Origin: Cyclobacteriaceae bacterium
Lineage (GTDB): Bacteria > Bacteroidota > Bacteroidia > Cytophagales > Cyclobacteriaceae
NCBI GenBank assembly: GCA_020832375.1
Contig: JAFIEW010000011.1
Location: 1-53,168, forward strand
Direction of reading: 5' to 3'
DNA: 53,168 bases
The notes beneath the pieces are model-generated. The model was not told the DNA's origin. It saw only the letters and a program-made list of their open reading frames with translations, and did no database searches. Both the position numbers and the translations under genes were made by a program. Numbering within the stretch: position 1 is the stretch's first letter; every line of letters begins with the position of its first letter. Shown here piece by piece: positions 18,009-27,325 of this stretch.

Positions 18009-21000
18009 TTAGTTGTTGAAGATGTTTTTCACTCTTTCCTTAGCCTTTTGTTTGGCTTTTTCAGCTTCTTCTTTAGCTCTTTCTTCAGCCTCTTTTTTCA
18101 AGCGTTCAGCCTCTTCACGTGCTTTGCGCTCTGCTTCTTCTTTTTCTTTACGTGCCTTTTCTTCCAGTTTTTCCGCTTCTGCACGTGCACGATCCTCTGC
18201 TTCTTGGCGCTGCTTTTCGAGTTCGTCTTCTAGTTCTTGTCGTTTATCGTCAACCGCACCGCTTATTGCAAAGCGAGCTTGACCGCTGGCTGAATCATCT
18301 TTTTCTGAACTCAACAAGCGTACTCTAGGTGAATCGTAAGTTCCTGTCACTCCAAAGTTAAGTTTTATGGCCGAAGCTGCATCGAAGTTTCTACCTGTAA
18401 GTGAGGAAATGGCCTGATTCACGGCCTGACCAATGTTACCACCGTCTACGGTGGTTTTGATGCGATAGTCAATGCTACCATCCAAGCCATTGCTGCCTCC
18501 CATTGTAAATTGCTGCCCCCCAACCGCAAGGTCGAACGGTTCAAAAAAGGCTCTTCCTTCTTTGATCTCAATGGAAAGCAGTAAGTCTCTAAAGCTCACA
18601 TCTCCACTACTACTCCTACCTTTCAGTTGATTTACCCCGCTGATGATCTTGGAGTCAGACATTTGAGCTCGCGGAATGTTTAAAAGTCCTTGTCCAATGA
18701 GTGTGCTCATATTGGGTGATAAATCTTGCTCCAAAAGGCCGGCCAAATCAAAGTTGGTAGAAAACTTTCCACTTAGCTTTTCTGCCACAGGTGCTAATTG
18801 CTGCACCGTATTAAAGGTTTTGAAAGTTTCTTGAATATCGAAGTCTTTTATACCCATTTTGAAGTCAAACTGTGGGTTCTCTAGGTCGCGTGGGTCATAC
18901 GCACCACTTAGTCTCATACTTCCACCCAATGTGTTGAAGTCAAGATTCGTCATGCGAAGTACTCCTTCCTCCAAGCGGATTTCACCACGCATCGCCTGCA
19001 TGCGCATATCGTCGTAAATCACTTCTTTGATGTCAGCGGTAAAGATAAACGCTAGGTTGGTAGGTAAACCAATGACCTCCATCCCGCCTTCTTGTTCTTC
19101 TACTTCTTCTTCTGGAGCTCCCATCAGCTCGTTTACGTTGATTAGGTCAGACTTTAGCTGTAGCCTGCCGCTGAGCATATCGTCTTTAAGGATGTAAGAG
19201 AGGTAATTATTGATACTCCCGTTCAATTGAAAATCGCTGCTCCCCATGCGAGAGGAAAAGTCCGTAAGCTCAATTTTTTGAGGGTCAAAGTTCATCCTTG
19301 CCGTGCTGATTTCAAATGGAAATTCCAGATCTTGATCTTCATACTTGAATTTGCTCAATTTAAACTCACCAGAGGTAGTAAGCCGTTCCCATCGTTCGTT
19401 TTCAACATCAGAAAGCAAGCCTTTGCTAGTCAAGTTTCCTTCTACGAGTCCAGCAAGTTGCATTCCCTCAAGCGTAACAAACTTAGTAAGCTGTTCAAAA
19501 TCTAGCGCGCCTGCTACATTCACATCCCAATTAATATCGTCTAAGTCATTGATGAGTGCTTTTGCAGTCAACTCTTTGTCCATGAGCTTCATCGAAAAGT
19601 CACTTAAGTTTACCCGCAGATCTTTAAACTGACCACTGCCATTTTTGATGCTCATACGAGCTTGCATATTTTCGAGTGGCTCAGGAAATTCGGCAGTTTG
19701 AATCCTTGCATTTTCTAGCGTCATAGCCACGTCTAGCTGTGGCATGCGCTTGGCCTCTTCATCATAACCGCCATTGGCCATGGCCTTCACAGAGAATATA
19801 CCCCTTAGATCGATGCCTTCGATTGGGAAAAGAGTACGCAGAGATGATAAGTCCAGTCGTGCATCAAGGCTTGCATCTACCTCCATACTTACTAGATCTT
19901 CCATCAAAAGCTTTGCTTGAATAGGGTTTGGCCCTAATTCCATGCGAAAGTCACGCAGGTCAATGCGAGTATAGTCATAGTCACCCGTTTTATTTTCTGC
20001 GGTAAAGTCTACTTGCACATTACGAACTGCCTCCGCCAAATCTGGATATTGAAAAAAGCCGTCTACCACCTTTAGATTAAATAGGAATCCCGGCATGGAT
20101 TCTTCACCAAATATGCCTTTTACGTAGCCGTCGAAGGCTAGCTCGCCCTCTGTAGTTAGCTGATCAAAATCTTCGGTAAACATACCCGGCACCAATGAAA
20201 GTAGGTTTTTGAAATCAGTTTGCTCAGCGGCGAAAGCAATGTCCATTTCCATATCGCTCTCTGGCATTGCAAAAAAGCCGTCAAATGAAAATGCAAAATC
20301 ATTGAGCTTGGCTTGATTCTCTTTGAAGGTAAACTTAAAAGCATCAAGGTCCATACCCAGCACCATATCGAGCTCGAGCTGTTTTTTAGTGAGATATTCC
20401 ACCCCGTCAAATCGGACGCTGAGTTCGTCTACATGTGAGTCGGTAAATAGATCGAATTGACTCAGAGTGAAGTCACCGCTTCCTTTATGCTGTAGCCCCT
20501 TGAGCTCCATGAAAAAAGTAAGGTAATCGTCATCATAAATGAAGTGACCGTCGGTAATGCTCCATCGGTCAATGCGGAATTTAAATTCTTCGCCTTCAAT
20601 TTCTTCCTCTTCGTCCACGGTTTCGCTATCGGCAAGGAAAATGTCCCAATTAGGTCTGCCGTCTTCAAGTACTTTCACATAGACTTTCGGCTCCAGAAGG
20701 TCAATTCGCTTGATGGTAAGCAGATCATCAAAAAGTACCGATCGAAGATTGACGACTACACGAAATTCTTCCGCTACAGCGAGCGGTATATCTTCAAAGT
20801 CACCTTTTCCTACCACACCAAAGTCGCCTAGGGTGAGGGTGAGATTGGGGAAGTTCCGAAATATCTGTACGCCAAAACGCTCAAAATATACTGTCGCATC
20901 AACACTCTCATTGATTTCGCGCTCCACTCTTTCGAGAATTTTCCCTTTGAAGAGAATGGGTGTTAATATCAACAGCAAAAGCAGCAAACCAATCACCGCT

Positions 21001-21026
21001 CCAAAAATTTTTAACCCTTTTTTCAT
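18009..21026 (-). CDS. AsmA family protein with long charged C-terminal helix
   Basis: 1005 aa from the ATG at 21026 (a TTG three codons upstream is less likely). An N-terminal membrane helix (about 5-25, L-L-L-L-L-I-L-T-P-I-L-F) is followed by the AsmA N-terminal domain and a long run of beta-rich repeats, then the AsmA C-terminal region near 770-880. AsmA-like proteins span the periplasm and are implicated in lipid transport and outer-membrane homeostasis. The last ~80 residues are almost pure E/K/R/A with no proline or glycine, like a long single helix or coiled coil. Monocistronic, with its own terminator. Confidence 0.88.
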   Translation of the reverse strand: MKKGLKIFGAVIGLLLLLLILTPILFKGKILERVEREINESVDATVYFERFGVQIFRNFPNLTLTLGDFGVVGKGDFEDIPLAVAEEFRVVVNLRSVLFDDLLTIKRIDLLEPKVYVKVLEDGRPNWDIFLADSETVDEEEEIEGEEFKFRIDRWSITDGHFIYDDDYLTFFMELKGLQHKGSGDFTLSQFDLFTDSHVDELSVRFDGVEYLTKKQLELDMVLGMDLDAFKFTFKENQAKLNDFAFSFDGFFAMPESDMEMDIAFAAEQTDFKNLLSLVPGMFTEDFDQLTTEGELAFDGYVKGIFGEESMPGFLFNLKVVDGFFQYPDLAEAVRNVQVDFTAENKTGDYDYTRIDLRDFRMELGPNPIQAKLLMEDLVSMEVDASLDARLDLSSLRTLFPIEGIDLRGIFSVKAMANGGYDEEAKRMPQLDVAMTLENARIQTAEFPEPLENMQARMSIKNGSGQFKDLRVNLSDFSMKLMDKELTAKALINDLDDINWDVNVAGALDFEQLTKFVTLEGMQLAGLVEGNLTSKGLLSDVENERWERLTTSGEFKLSKFKYEDQDLEFPFEISTARMNFDPQKIELTDFSSRMGSSDFQLNGSINNYLSYILKDDMLSGRLQLKSDLINVNELMGAPEEEVEEQEGGMEVIGLPTNLAFIFTADIKEVIYDDMRMQAMRGEIRLEEGVLRMTNLDFNTLGGSMRLSGAYDPRDLENPQFDFKMGIKDFDIQETFKTFNTVQQLAPVAEKLSGKFSTNFDLAGLLEQDLSPNMSTLIGQGLLNIPRAQMSDSKIISGVNQLKGRSSSGDVSFRDLLLSIEIKEGRAFFEPFDLAVGGQQFTMGGSNGLDGSIDYRIKTTVDGGNIGQAVNQAISSLTGRNFDAASAIKLNFGVTGTYDSPRVRLLSSEKDDSASGQARFAISGAVDDKRQELEDELEKQRQEAEDRARAEAEKLEEKARKEKEEAERKAREEAERLKKEAEERAKEEAEKAKQKAKERVKNIFNN

Positions 21027-21361
21027 GATTATCAACTATTTTAATGATTACTTAAAAAATCTCATTATAGGTAGGTGTTTAACTAGGCCATTCGACTCAC
21101 CTCTTCATCCCTACCACATCAAAGTAAATTTACGATAATAACGAGATATATCATTCTACGAGATTGACTGTAGTTAAGATTTTGTGATAAGATAAAGCTT
21201 TTTATTCGCGGGGGATGAGGGGGTGATCCGGTGATTTTTCTAGAATTTGAGCTTGATAATGATTATTGAGCCCCTATCTTATTTTAAAATTAAAATAGAA
21301 TACCAACAAATTTTTGCAACATATCACAGCTTCAACTAACTTAGAGGCAAATAGCAATGAT

Positions 21362-21991
21362 ATGGCAAAAGTAATTTCTTTCATCAGCCGAAAAGGTGGC
21401 ACAGGTAAAACGACCAATGCGATTAATCTTGCGACCATGCTCGCCAACCTTGGCTACACGCCCCTGCTCGTAGAAACAGACACTAACTTTACCCTAAGTA
21501 CGCTGCGGCAAATGGAAGAGCATCAGTCAAAGGCCAACAAGAAATCGCTCTTTCAGATAATTGGTGCCGAGGAGGATGAGCTTCAGCAAAAGATGGATCA
21601 GCTTAAGGCTGATGACCGCATCGACTATTTGATTATCGATAGCGCAGGTAAAACCACCGATGTTAATATTAAAAAGCTTTGCGTAGCAAGTGACTTGGTG
21701 ATTGTACCCACCTCATTGACTCAAAACGACCTCTTGGTTACTTATCAAACTTTAGAAGATATTAAACCTGCCAAAGAGAAAAATCCCAACTTGGTGATTG
21801 CTGTGCTTCCCAATAGAATCCACAGTTCTACCAAGAAAAATACGGTGCTTAAGCAACTTGAAGAGCTCGACGCCCAAGTGATCCAAAGTTTTGTACCCAT
21901 GAAAAATCTTTATGCCAACTTTAGCACAATCCTCCCAGAAAAGGAGTATCTAAAACAAGCTAAGGAAATTATCGGTATCATTCCACAATAA
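21362..21991 (+). CDS. ParA/MinD-type P-loop ATPase
   Basis: 209 aa from the ATG at 21362 (the frame stays open upstream, but M-A-K-V-I-S-F-I is the classical ParA start). The deviant Walker A K-G-G-T-G-K-T-T is at 11-18, D-S-A-G-K-T in the switch region near 98-104. No DNA-binding N-terminal domain, so it belongs to the short ParA class that positions protein cargo or plasmids. No parB-like gene is adjacent; the downstream gene follows after 15 bp and is the natural partner candidate. Confidence 0.85.
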   Translation: MAKVISFISRKGGTGKTTNAINLATMLANLGYTPLLVETDTNFTLSTLRQMEEHQSKANKKSLFQIIGAEEDELQQKMDQLKADDRIDYLIIDSAGKTTDVNIKKLCVASDLVIVPTSLTQNDLLVTYQTLEDIKPAKEKNPNLVIAVLPNRIHSSTKKNTVLKQLEELDAQVIQSFVPMKNLYANFSTILPEKEYLKQAKEIIGIIPQ

Positions 21992-22006
21992 ACAATTGCT
22001 ACTGCC

Positions 22007-22345
22007 ATGGCTAAAAAGAAAAATACACTTAGTGATTTAAGTAAATTTCTCAAGGAAAAAGGAAAGTCGGAGGAGGACGAGAATGAGGATTTTTATGAAA
22101 AAGCACCAGAAAAGCTGGTGAACGTAAAAAAGCTCGATTCCGATTTGGTGCCTGATCTTTCTCAACTTAGCGCTGCCCTACAAAAATTGTATCAGGAAGA
22201 CGCATCCGAAGGCTTTGATCAACTGCTAGAGGTAATACTCGCTGTGCTTGGCGATGAGGAGGAAAATGCTGAAGCACTATCTCTAATCAATCATGCGCTT
22301 TATCTCAAGCACGTAAAGCTTATAAAAGATAAGCTGAGTAAATAG
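22007..22345 (+). CDS. Small protein cotranscribed with ParA, candidate ParA partner
   Basis: 112 aa. The first ~20 residues are lysine-rich and polar (M-A-K-K-K-N-T-L-S-D-L-S-K-F-L-K-E-K-G-K), then a very acidic patch (S-E-E-D-E-N-E-D) and a helical C-terminal half. No family recognised. A basic N-terminal tail is what activates many ParA ATPases, so a partner or adaptor role is a reasonable inference from position and composition, not shown by homology. Confidence 0.6.
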   Translation: MAKKKNTLSDLSKFLKEKGKSEEDENEDFYEKAPEKLVNVKKLDSDLVPDLSQLSAALQKLYQEDASEGFDQLLEVILAVLGDEEENAEALSLINHALYLKHVKLIKDKLSK

Positions 22346-22422
22346 GCTGGTTATAAAAAGCGGCTAAATCATAGAAGTGATCCTTAATGGACCTCATGTA
22401 GACTGATACCCCATCATTCCAA

Positions 22423-23457
22423 CTAAATTTTTCTTGGAATTTCGAGGGTAGTAATCACATTTTTTTCATCCATATTGGCGATTGAAAACTTTGCTTCATT
22501 TCCGTAAAGAAGTTCAAGTCTTTCTTTGGTGTTTTTAATACCATAACCCGATTCGGTGGGTTTGTTAGGATCGAGCTGTCCGCTGTTGATGATGTGAATC
22601 ACTAGCCGATCGGAGCCCACTTCTGTGCGGATTTCGATTAAGCCCCCAGCCACGATATTGGATATACCGTGTTTGATACCATTTTCTACTAAGGTCTGTA
22701 GCATGAGTGGAGGCACATCGAAATAACTCGAGCCTTCGGCGATATCTAGTTTCACTTTGAGTCTTTCTTCAAAACGTATGCCTTCGAGCGCCAAATAATC
22801 TTTGATCGTAGCCAACTCATCTAAGAAGCCGATCAGCTTTTTATCGTCCATCACGAGTGAGTTGCGCAAAATGTTGGAAAGCTGGGTGATCGCCCGCTGC
22901 GATTTGTCGGGGTCTTCATCTACCAACGCTCGAATGCTATTGAGCGCATTGAAGATAAAGTGTGGGTTGAGCTGAGAGCGCAAACGCTTGAGCTTTACCT
23001 CATTGATAGCTACTTCGTATTTTAAGGACGTATTGTAATTGTCGAAATAATGGTAGATGAAGTAAATCAGCGTCCATAAAATGAATAGAATGAGTGACGA
23101 GAAGACATTGGCAAAGAAATTCCTAAACTGCAGGTCGCGCTCTAGATCGATGATACCAAAAGCCGCACTTACTAAAACTTGAAAGACAAACGCTAAAAGG
23201 CTGAGTACAAAAAAGGTAATCAATAAATAAGGTATTACTTTTCCTAAAAATGCTTTCAACCAACCTTGAGAAATGATTAGCTTACGCAGCATGTGCGTAG
23301 AAAAAAGATAAAAACCTGCTGATAAGAAGTAGGTGGCTATTTGATCAACAAACAACTGATCGGTGCTGAGGAGAAGAAAAAATACATTGAGAAAAGCATA
23401 GGTGGTCCATCCAATGATTTGTAAAACCCAATAAAGTGTATGTTTCTGAAGTGCCAT
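22423..23457 (-). CDS. LytS-type sensor histidine kinase (His_kinase family)
   Basis: 344 aa. Four hydrophobic segments in residues about 10-135 form the membrane sensor. Then comes the LytS-type phosphoacceptor block L-N-P-H-F-I-F-N (H166), followed by an ATPase domain with V-E-N-G-I-K-H-G as N-box and a glycine box in S-G-Y-G-I-K-N-T-K. Such kinases usually pair with a LytTR response regulator in the same operon, but none is adjacent here. The signal sensed is unknown. Confidence 0.9.
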   Translation of the reverse strand: MALQKHTLYWVLQIIGWTTYAFLNVFFLLLSTDQLFVDQIATYFLSAGFYLFSTHMLRKLIISQGWLKAFLGKVIPYLLITFFVLSLLAFVFQVLVSAAFGIIDLERDLQFRNFFANVFSSLILFILWTLIYFIYHYFDNYNTSLKYEVAINEVKLKRLRSQLNPHFIFNALNSIRALVDEDPDKSQRAITQLSNILRNSLVMDDKKLIGFLDELATIKDYLALEGIRFEERLKVKLDIAEGSSYFDVPPLMLQTLVENGIKHGISNIVAGGLIEIRTEVGSDRLVIHIINSGQLDPNKPTESGYGIKNTKERLELLYGNEAKFSIANMDEKNVITTLEIPRKI

Positions 23458-23805
23458 TTAAACGTATGTGTTGACTAATACGCTACTTTCTAAATAGTTC
23501 AAGTTTGATTCTACCAATAATACTTTCATCGGCAATATCACTTTCAAAAAAAGTAGTCGATAGGGAAGAATTGTTGTCTATTGTATGTCAAAGTTATTCA
23601 ATCCTATATCATTCCTAAATATAATTACAGATAGGGAATTTTAAACAGCTTTATTGATCGACCGCCCATGAAGCTTAAGATCGGCAAAAATGCCTTATGA
23701 TCAGGAATAGGCGAGTACAACTTAATCCAATATAACTTAAATAATTGAGTAGAATATTCGTATATTAACACCCATATAAAACATTCGCCAACAGTAAATT
23801 TTTTT

Positions 23806-25041
23806 ATGAAAACGCTCATCATCCTTTTGTTCAGTATTATTTTTTTGAGTTCCTGTTCACTATTTCAAGATGAAACTGCCACCGCGGGTGACAAGGTCGA
23901 AATCACCCTCAATGCGACCGAACGGCAGCTGGTAGGACAAAGCAATCGCTTTGGTTGGGGGTTTACACAGTCCCATTTAATCGCTCATCCTGATGAAAAC
24001 ATCATGGTAAGCCCACTTTCTGCATCCTTGGCCTTGGGTATGCTTACCAGCGGGAGTAGTGCGGAAACGAGAGATGAATTGCTTGAAGCTTTTGGATTTG
24101 CGCGGGATGAGGAAAGTAGCTTTCATAATTTCATGAAACGGCTGCAAAACACCTTTCCAAACCTTGATTCAAAGGTTAGGGTCCAAATAGCTAATTCACT
24201 TTGGAGCAATGAAGGCTATGTTTTCAGCCCTGATTTCGAGGCTTTCAATCAAGAACATTATAATGCCATCAGCCAATCATTAAGTTTTGCAGATCCATCT
24301 TCTGCTGGTATTATCAACGATTGGGTAGCTCGCAATACAGAAAATAAAATCAATCAATTGCTGGAATCCCTCAGTCCTGACGCTGCTGCCTATCTTATTA
24401 ATGCGCTCTACTTTAAAGGCGACTGGCGGCATCAGTTTGATGCTAAACAAACTAAAAATAAAGATTTTTTTACATCTGAAGGTAAGCTGACGGTACCTAC
24501 CATGAATATTGCTGAAAACTTTGACTGTGCTTTTGGCTCTAATTTTTTAATGCTGAGACTGCCCTATCATCAAGGCAATTATACAATGGATATCATCCTT
24601 CCAAATGAAGATAGCACCTTGGAGGAAGTAATTAGCTCTTTGGGAGTTGATGAATACACCCAACGGATTGACGCTCTAGTTACCAGAAGCGTAGAATTAT
24701 CACTGCCCAAGTTTAAGGTAGAATATAAAGCATCGATTGTTAGAGATCTTCAAACAATGGGAGTTCAGCGAATTTTCAATAGAAGTGAAGCTCAACTCGA
24801 TAAAATTTTTGATGGCCAAGAGAGGTTTTTTGTTAGCCAAGTGCTTCAATCTACTTTTATTGAGATTGACGAAAAAGGTACCGAAGCTGCCGCAGCCACT
24901 GCCATTGAAGTAATGCCTGTGTCTACAGCTCCTTACAACCCCCAACCCTTAGTAGTCAATGTAAATAGGCCTTTTTTATTTATAATTAGTGAAGTTAGTA
25001 CAGGCACTATTTTATTTTCAGGTCAGGTGAAGCGACCATAG
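23806..25041 (+). CDS. Serpin family lipoprotein (protease inhibitor)
   Basis: 411 aa, a full serpin after a lipoprotein signal peptide (lipobox L-S-S-C, C17). Family landmarks: M-V-S-P-L-S-A-S-L-A-L-G-M-L near the start, N-A-L-Y-F-K-G-D-W in the breach region, and the reactive-loop hinge D-E-K-G-T-E-A-A-A-A-T near 363-373, whose small residues are what an inhibitory serpin needs for loop insertion. The scissile bond probably lies in the following V-M-P-V-S-T. Likely anchored in the outer membrane to trap serine or cysteine proteases. Single gene. Confidence 0.92.
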   Translation: MKTLIILLFSIIFLSSCSLFQDETATAGDKVEITLNATERQLVGQSNRFGWGFTQSHLIAHPDENIMVSPLSASLALGMLTSGSSAETRDELLEAFGFARDEESSFHNFMKRLQNTFPNLDSKVRVQIANSLWSNEGYVFSPDFEAFNQEHYNAISQSLSFADPSSAGIINDWVARNTENKINQLLESLSPDAAAYLINALYFKGDWRHQFDAKQTKNKDFFTSEGKLTVPTMNIAENFDCAFGSNFLMLRLPYHQGNYTMDIILPNEDSTLEEVISSLGVDEYTQRIDALVTRSVELSLPKFKVEYKASIVRDLQTMGVQRIFNRSEAQLDKIFDGQERFFVSQVLQSTFIEIDEKGTEAAAATAIEVMPVSTAPYNPQPLVVNVNRPFLFIISEVSTGTILFSGQVKRP

Positions 25042-25533
25042 ACTCCATTTATTTTAATGATTTGCCTTTCGGGAGTAAGGCTGATACAACGAACGCCAAC
25101 CGACAGTTTTTCTCTTTTTATGCTTAGTATGAGAATAGTAGAATTCGAAAAATCAGATTCTGTACCCCTCTCATAATTCAAATTTTGGTGTATCTGTAAA
25201 ATCATACATGGACTTTTTAAGCTGCCTTTAATCTGTTTTTTTGGCATTTCTTAGGTTAAGTGTTACTAAAATACCTCATCCTACCTCTGAAGATTACTTC
25301 TTGTAGTATTTACAATCTTGCTCAAATCGCGATTAATAAAGTAGAAAACCCAAAAAGATGATTTACTGAACGGCTAAAGGGCGCACCATCCTGTCTTCTC
25401 GTCACGACAACTTTTCGAGTTATATTATACTATAAAACTTATAAATACATACCACTTATTACGTGGTCTTAATTTTGAATCAATTTATTTAGTAAGCGTA
25501 ATACCCAAAAAAGGAATTGTTTTTGTATTTTTA
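25042..25533. other. Gene-free stretch
   Basis: About 490 bp. The one longer frame on the minus strand (25023-25247) overlaps the serpin end and lacks protein-like composition. ATACCCAAAA at 25501-25510 is repeated at 25581-25590, flanking the palindrome described next. Confidence 0.45.
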
Positions 25534-25571
25534 TATATTGGCATTAAAGTTTGTGACTTTAGGCCAATATA
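25534..25571. promoter_or_regulatory. Long palindrome upstream of the WYL regulator gene, candidate operator
   Basis: Outer arms TATATTGGC (25534-25542) and GCCAATATA (25563-25571), inner arms TAAAGT (25545-25550) and ACTTTA (25556-25561), 5-nt centre TTGTG. It ends 22 bp before the WYL gene start. There is no T run directly after the arms on the plus strand, so an operator, probably autoregulatory, is favoured over a terminator. Confidence 0.6.
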
Positions 25572-25593
25572 TTATTACCGATACCCAAAAGCT

Positions 25594-26511
25594 ATGAAAA
25601 CAGTTGTTACACTTAAAGTATTTAGTCACATTATTGATCGTCTTCGTGTTTCTGCCGCTGATTTTAATGAACTCGAGGATGCACTTACCATTGCAGGAGA
25701 AATTGATGCCGAAGACTACAGCCTTTCTCAGCGTACCTTTCAGCGCTATATTGAACAAATAGAGAGTATCTTTGGCATTGAAATCAGATATAATTACCAT
25801 ATTAAAAAATATGAGATCACGGAGGAAGACGCCATGCAAACGAGGCTTCTGGAAAATTTTGACATTTTTAGAATTTCTGAAATTGGTGCGAAAATGAAAA
25901 ATTCGCTTGCTTTTGAAGAAAGGGAGGCATATGGCACCGAGCATATTTATAAACTTAAAAAAGCCATCGAAGCAGATCACGTATGTGCTTTTGATTATCA
26001 CAAATTCACAGATGAACAAGCGGAGTCACGTCTTGTAGATCCATTATTTTTAAAAGAGTTTAAGCACCGCTGGTACTTGATAGCCAATGATAAAAAGGAT
26101 AATAAAATCAAGCATTTTTCTCTTGATCGCATAGTGATAGGGTCACTTAAAGAATATCCAGAAAAAAGAATGGTGAAAACTTTTGACCCCGAAGCTCACT
26201 TTGAGCATTGCTTTGGTATTACCAAACCAGAAGAAGGTGCGGAAGTACATAAGGTGGAAGTGTTTTGCTCTCACGAAAGCGCTAAATACATCGAGTCTTT
26301 ACCTTGGCACTCTAGCCAAAGAAAAATGTCAGAAGGCGAAAATGGAGTTTTATTTCAGTGGAAGTTGTACATTACTCAAGATCTCATTCACGAAATTTTA
26401 CAGCATAGTAAGGATATGATTGTTTTAAAACCAAAAAAGCTTCGTAAAACCGTGGCAGACGCTTTGAAAAACACCCTTGGTCAATACAAAAAAATAAGCC
26501 ATAAAGATTAA
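25594..26511 (+). CDS. WYL-domain transcriptional regulator
   Basis: 305 aa. The N-terminal ~90 residues are a helical DNA-binding-like region (R-T-F-Q-R-Y-I-E-Q-I-E-S-I-F-G-I matches the HTH_11/DeoR-like style seen in WYL proteins). The WYL domain lies about 125-200, with H-R-W-Y-L-I-A as its core, followed by a WCX-like C-terminal extension. WYL domains sense nucleotides or nucleic-acid ligands and often control phage-defence or DNA-damage genes. No obvious target is adjacent; the palindrome just upstream suggests autoregulation. Confidence 0.85.
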   Translation: MKTVVTLKVFSHIIDRLRVSAADFNELEDALTIAGEIDAEDYSLSQRTFQRYIEQIESIFGIEIRYNYHIKKYEITEEDAMQTRLLENFDIFRISEIGAKMKNSLAFEEREAYGTEHIYKLKKAIEADHVCAFDYHKFTDEQAESRLVDPLFLKEFKHRWYLIANDKKDNKIKHFSLDRIVIGSLKEYPEKRMVKTFDPEAHFEHCFGITKPEEGAEVHKVEVFCSHESAKYIESLPWHSSQRKMSEGENGVLFQWKLYITQDLIHEILQHSKDMIVLKPKKLRKTVADALKNTLGQYKKISHKD

Positions 26512-26618
26512 GCCATTGTTTAATGGTGAAGAAATGCTTAAAGAGCTTTACCAATACGTATTAAGTTTGAAATGGTAAAACTTAATTGTATTCATTCTAT
26601 GTATACAGGCCTATAAGG

Positions 26619-27008
26619 TCATTCTAATATTGGAATAGCTTTTTTGTTTTCATCTACAGCTACAAAGGTGAACTCGCCTGTTATGGCTTTTTCTCGATGC
26701 GAGGAGTACATCTGCTCTATGATAATATCTACTTTGATTTTTATACTCTTAGTTCCAATCTGAACTACTCGAGCCACGAGTTCAATAATTGTACCCGCTG
26801 GAATGGGCTTCTCAAAATCAATCCGATCACTGCTTACGGTAACCACACGTTTTCTGCTGAAACGAGTGGCAGCAATAAAAGCAACCTCATCCATCAGAGC
26901 CATTGCTGTACCCCCAAATAGGGTATCGTAATGATTGGTTGTATTTGGAAAAACAGCCTTAAAAATTCGTGTTTCTGACTCTTGAATTCTTTTTTCAAGC
27001 TCCTTCAT
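26619..27008 (-). CDS. Acyl-CoA thioesterase, hotdog fold
   Basis: 129 aa, normal length for a single-hotdog YciA/Acot-type thioesterase. Typical segments: H-Y-D-T-L-F-G-G-T-A-M-A-L-M-D-E (catalytic D near 39) and V-T-V-S-S-D-R-I-D-F-E-K-P-I. It hydrolyses acyl-CoA thioesters; chain-length preference cannot be read. Cytoplasmic, single gene. Confidence 0.9.
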   Translation of the reverse strand: MKELEKRIQESETRIFKAVFPNTTNHYDTLFGGTAMALMDEVAFIAATRFSRKRVVTVSSDRIDFEKPIPAGTIIELVARVVQIGTKSIKIKVDIIIEQMYSSHREKAITGEFTFVAVDENKKAIPILE

Positions 27009-27065
27009 GACAATTTAGATTGGATTTTTATAAAGCTTTATGCTATCAAGCTGATAAATAAAAAA

Positions 27066-27192
27066 TATGCATATCCGCTTGTTTGCATCTTAAATTTCAA
27101 AGGAAGTACTAAGTTTTAAAAGCGCTGAAGGCGCTATATAGCAAAGCACAGGGTGAAGCCCTGTGAGAAATAGACAGCATGACTTAGCCCTG
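27066..27192 (+). repeat. Dispersed repeat B, copy 1
   Basis: About 127 bp that reappears inverted at 47809-47935 with high similarity, including CCGCTTGTTTGCA, AGCAAAGCACAGGGTGA and CTGTGAGAAATAGA. Internal palindromic segments (ACAGGGTGAAGCCCTGT) give it a REP-like look. Noncoding. Confidence 0.7.
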
Positions 27193-27268
27193 AATGGGCG
27201 GAACAAAGTAACAAGCAGTTTCTTTTCAGTGCGTATATCTATTGATGTAGTTATGCCGATAAGCATAA

Positions 27269-27302
27269 TAAAAAAACCATTGATTTACTTTTTCAATGGT
27301 TT
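27269..27302 (-). terminator. Terminator after the DUF349 gene
   Basis: On the minus strand AAACCATTGA, a 9-nt loop, TCAATGGTTT and a continuing T run, 24 bp past the stop codon at 27326. Confidence 0.85.
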
Positions 27303-27325
27303 AATGATTTCTTTTTAGGAGCAGC

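Noticed and set aside
25023-25247. 74-codon minus-strand frame after the serpin
   Set aside because: Overlaps the serpin end and has no protein-like pattern.
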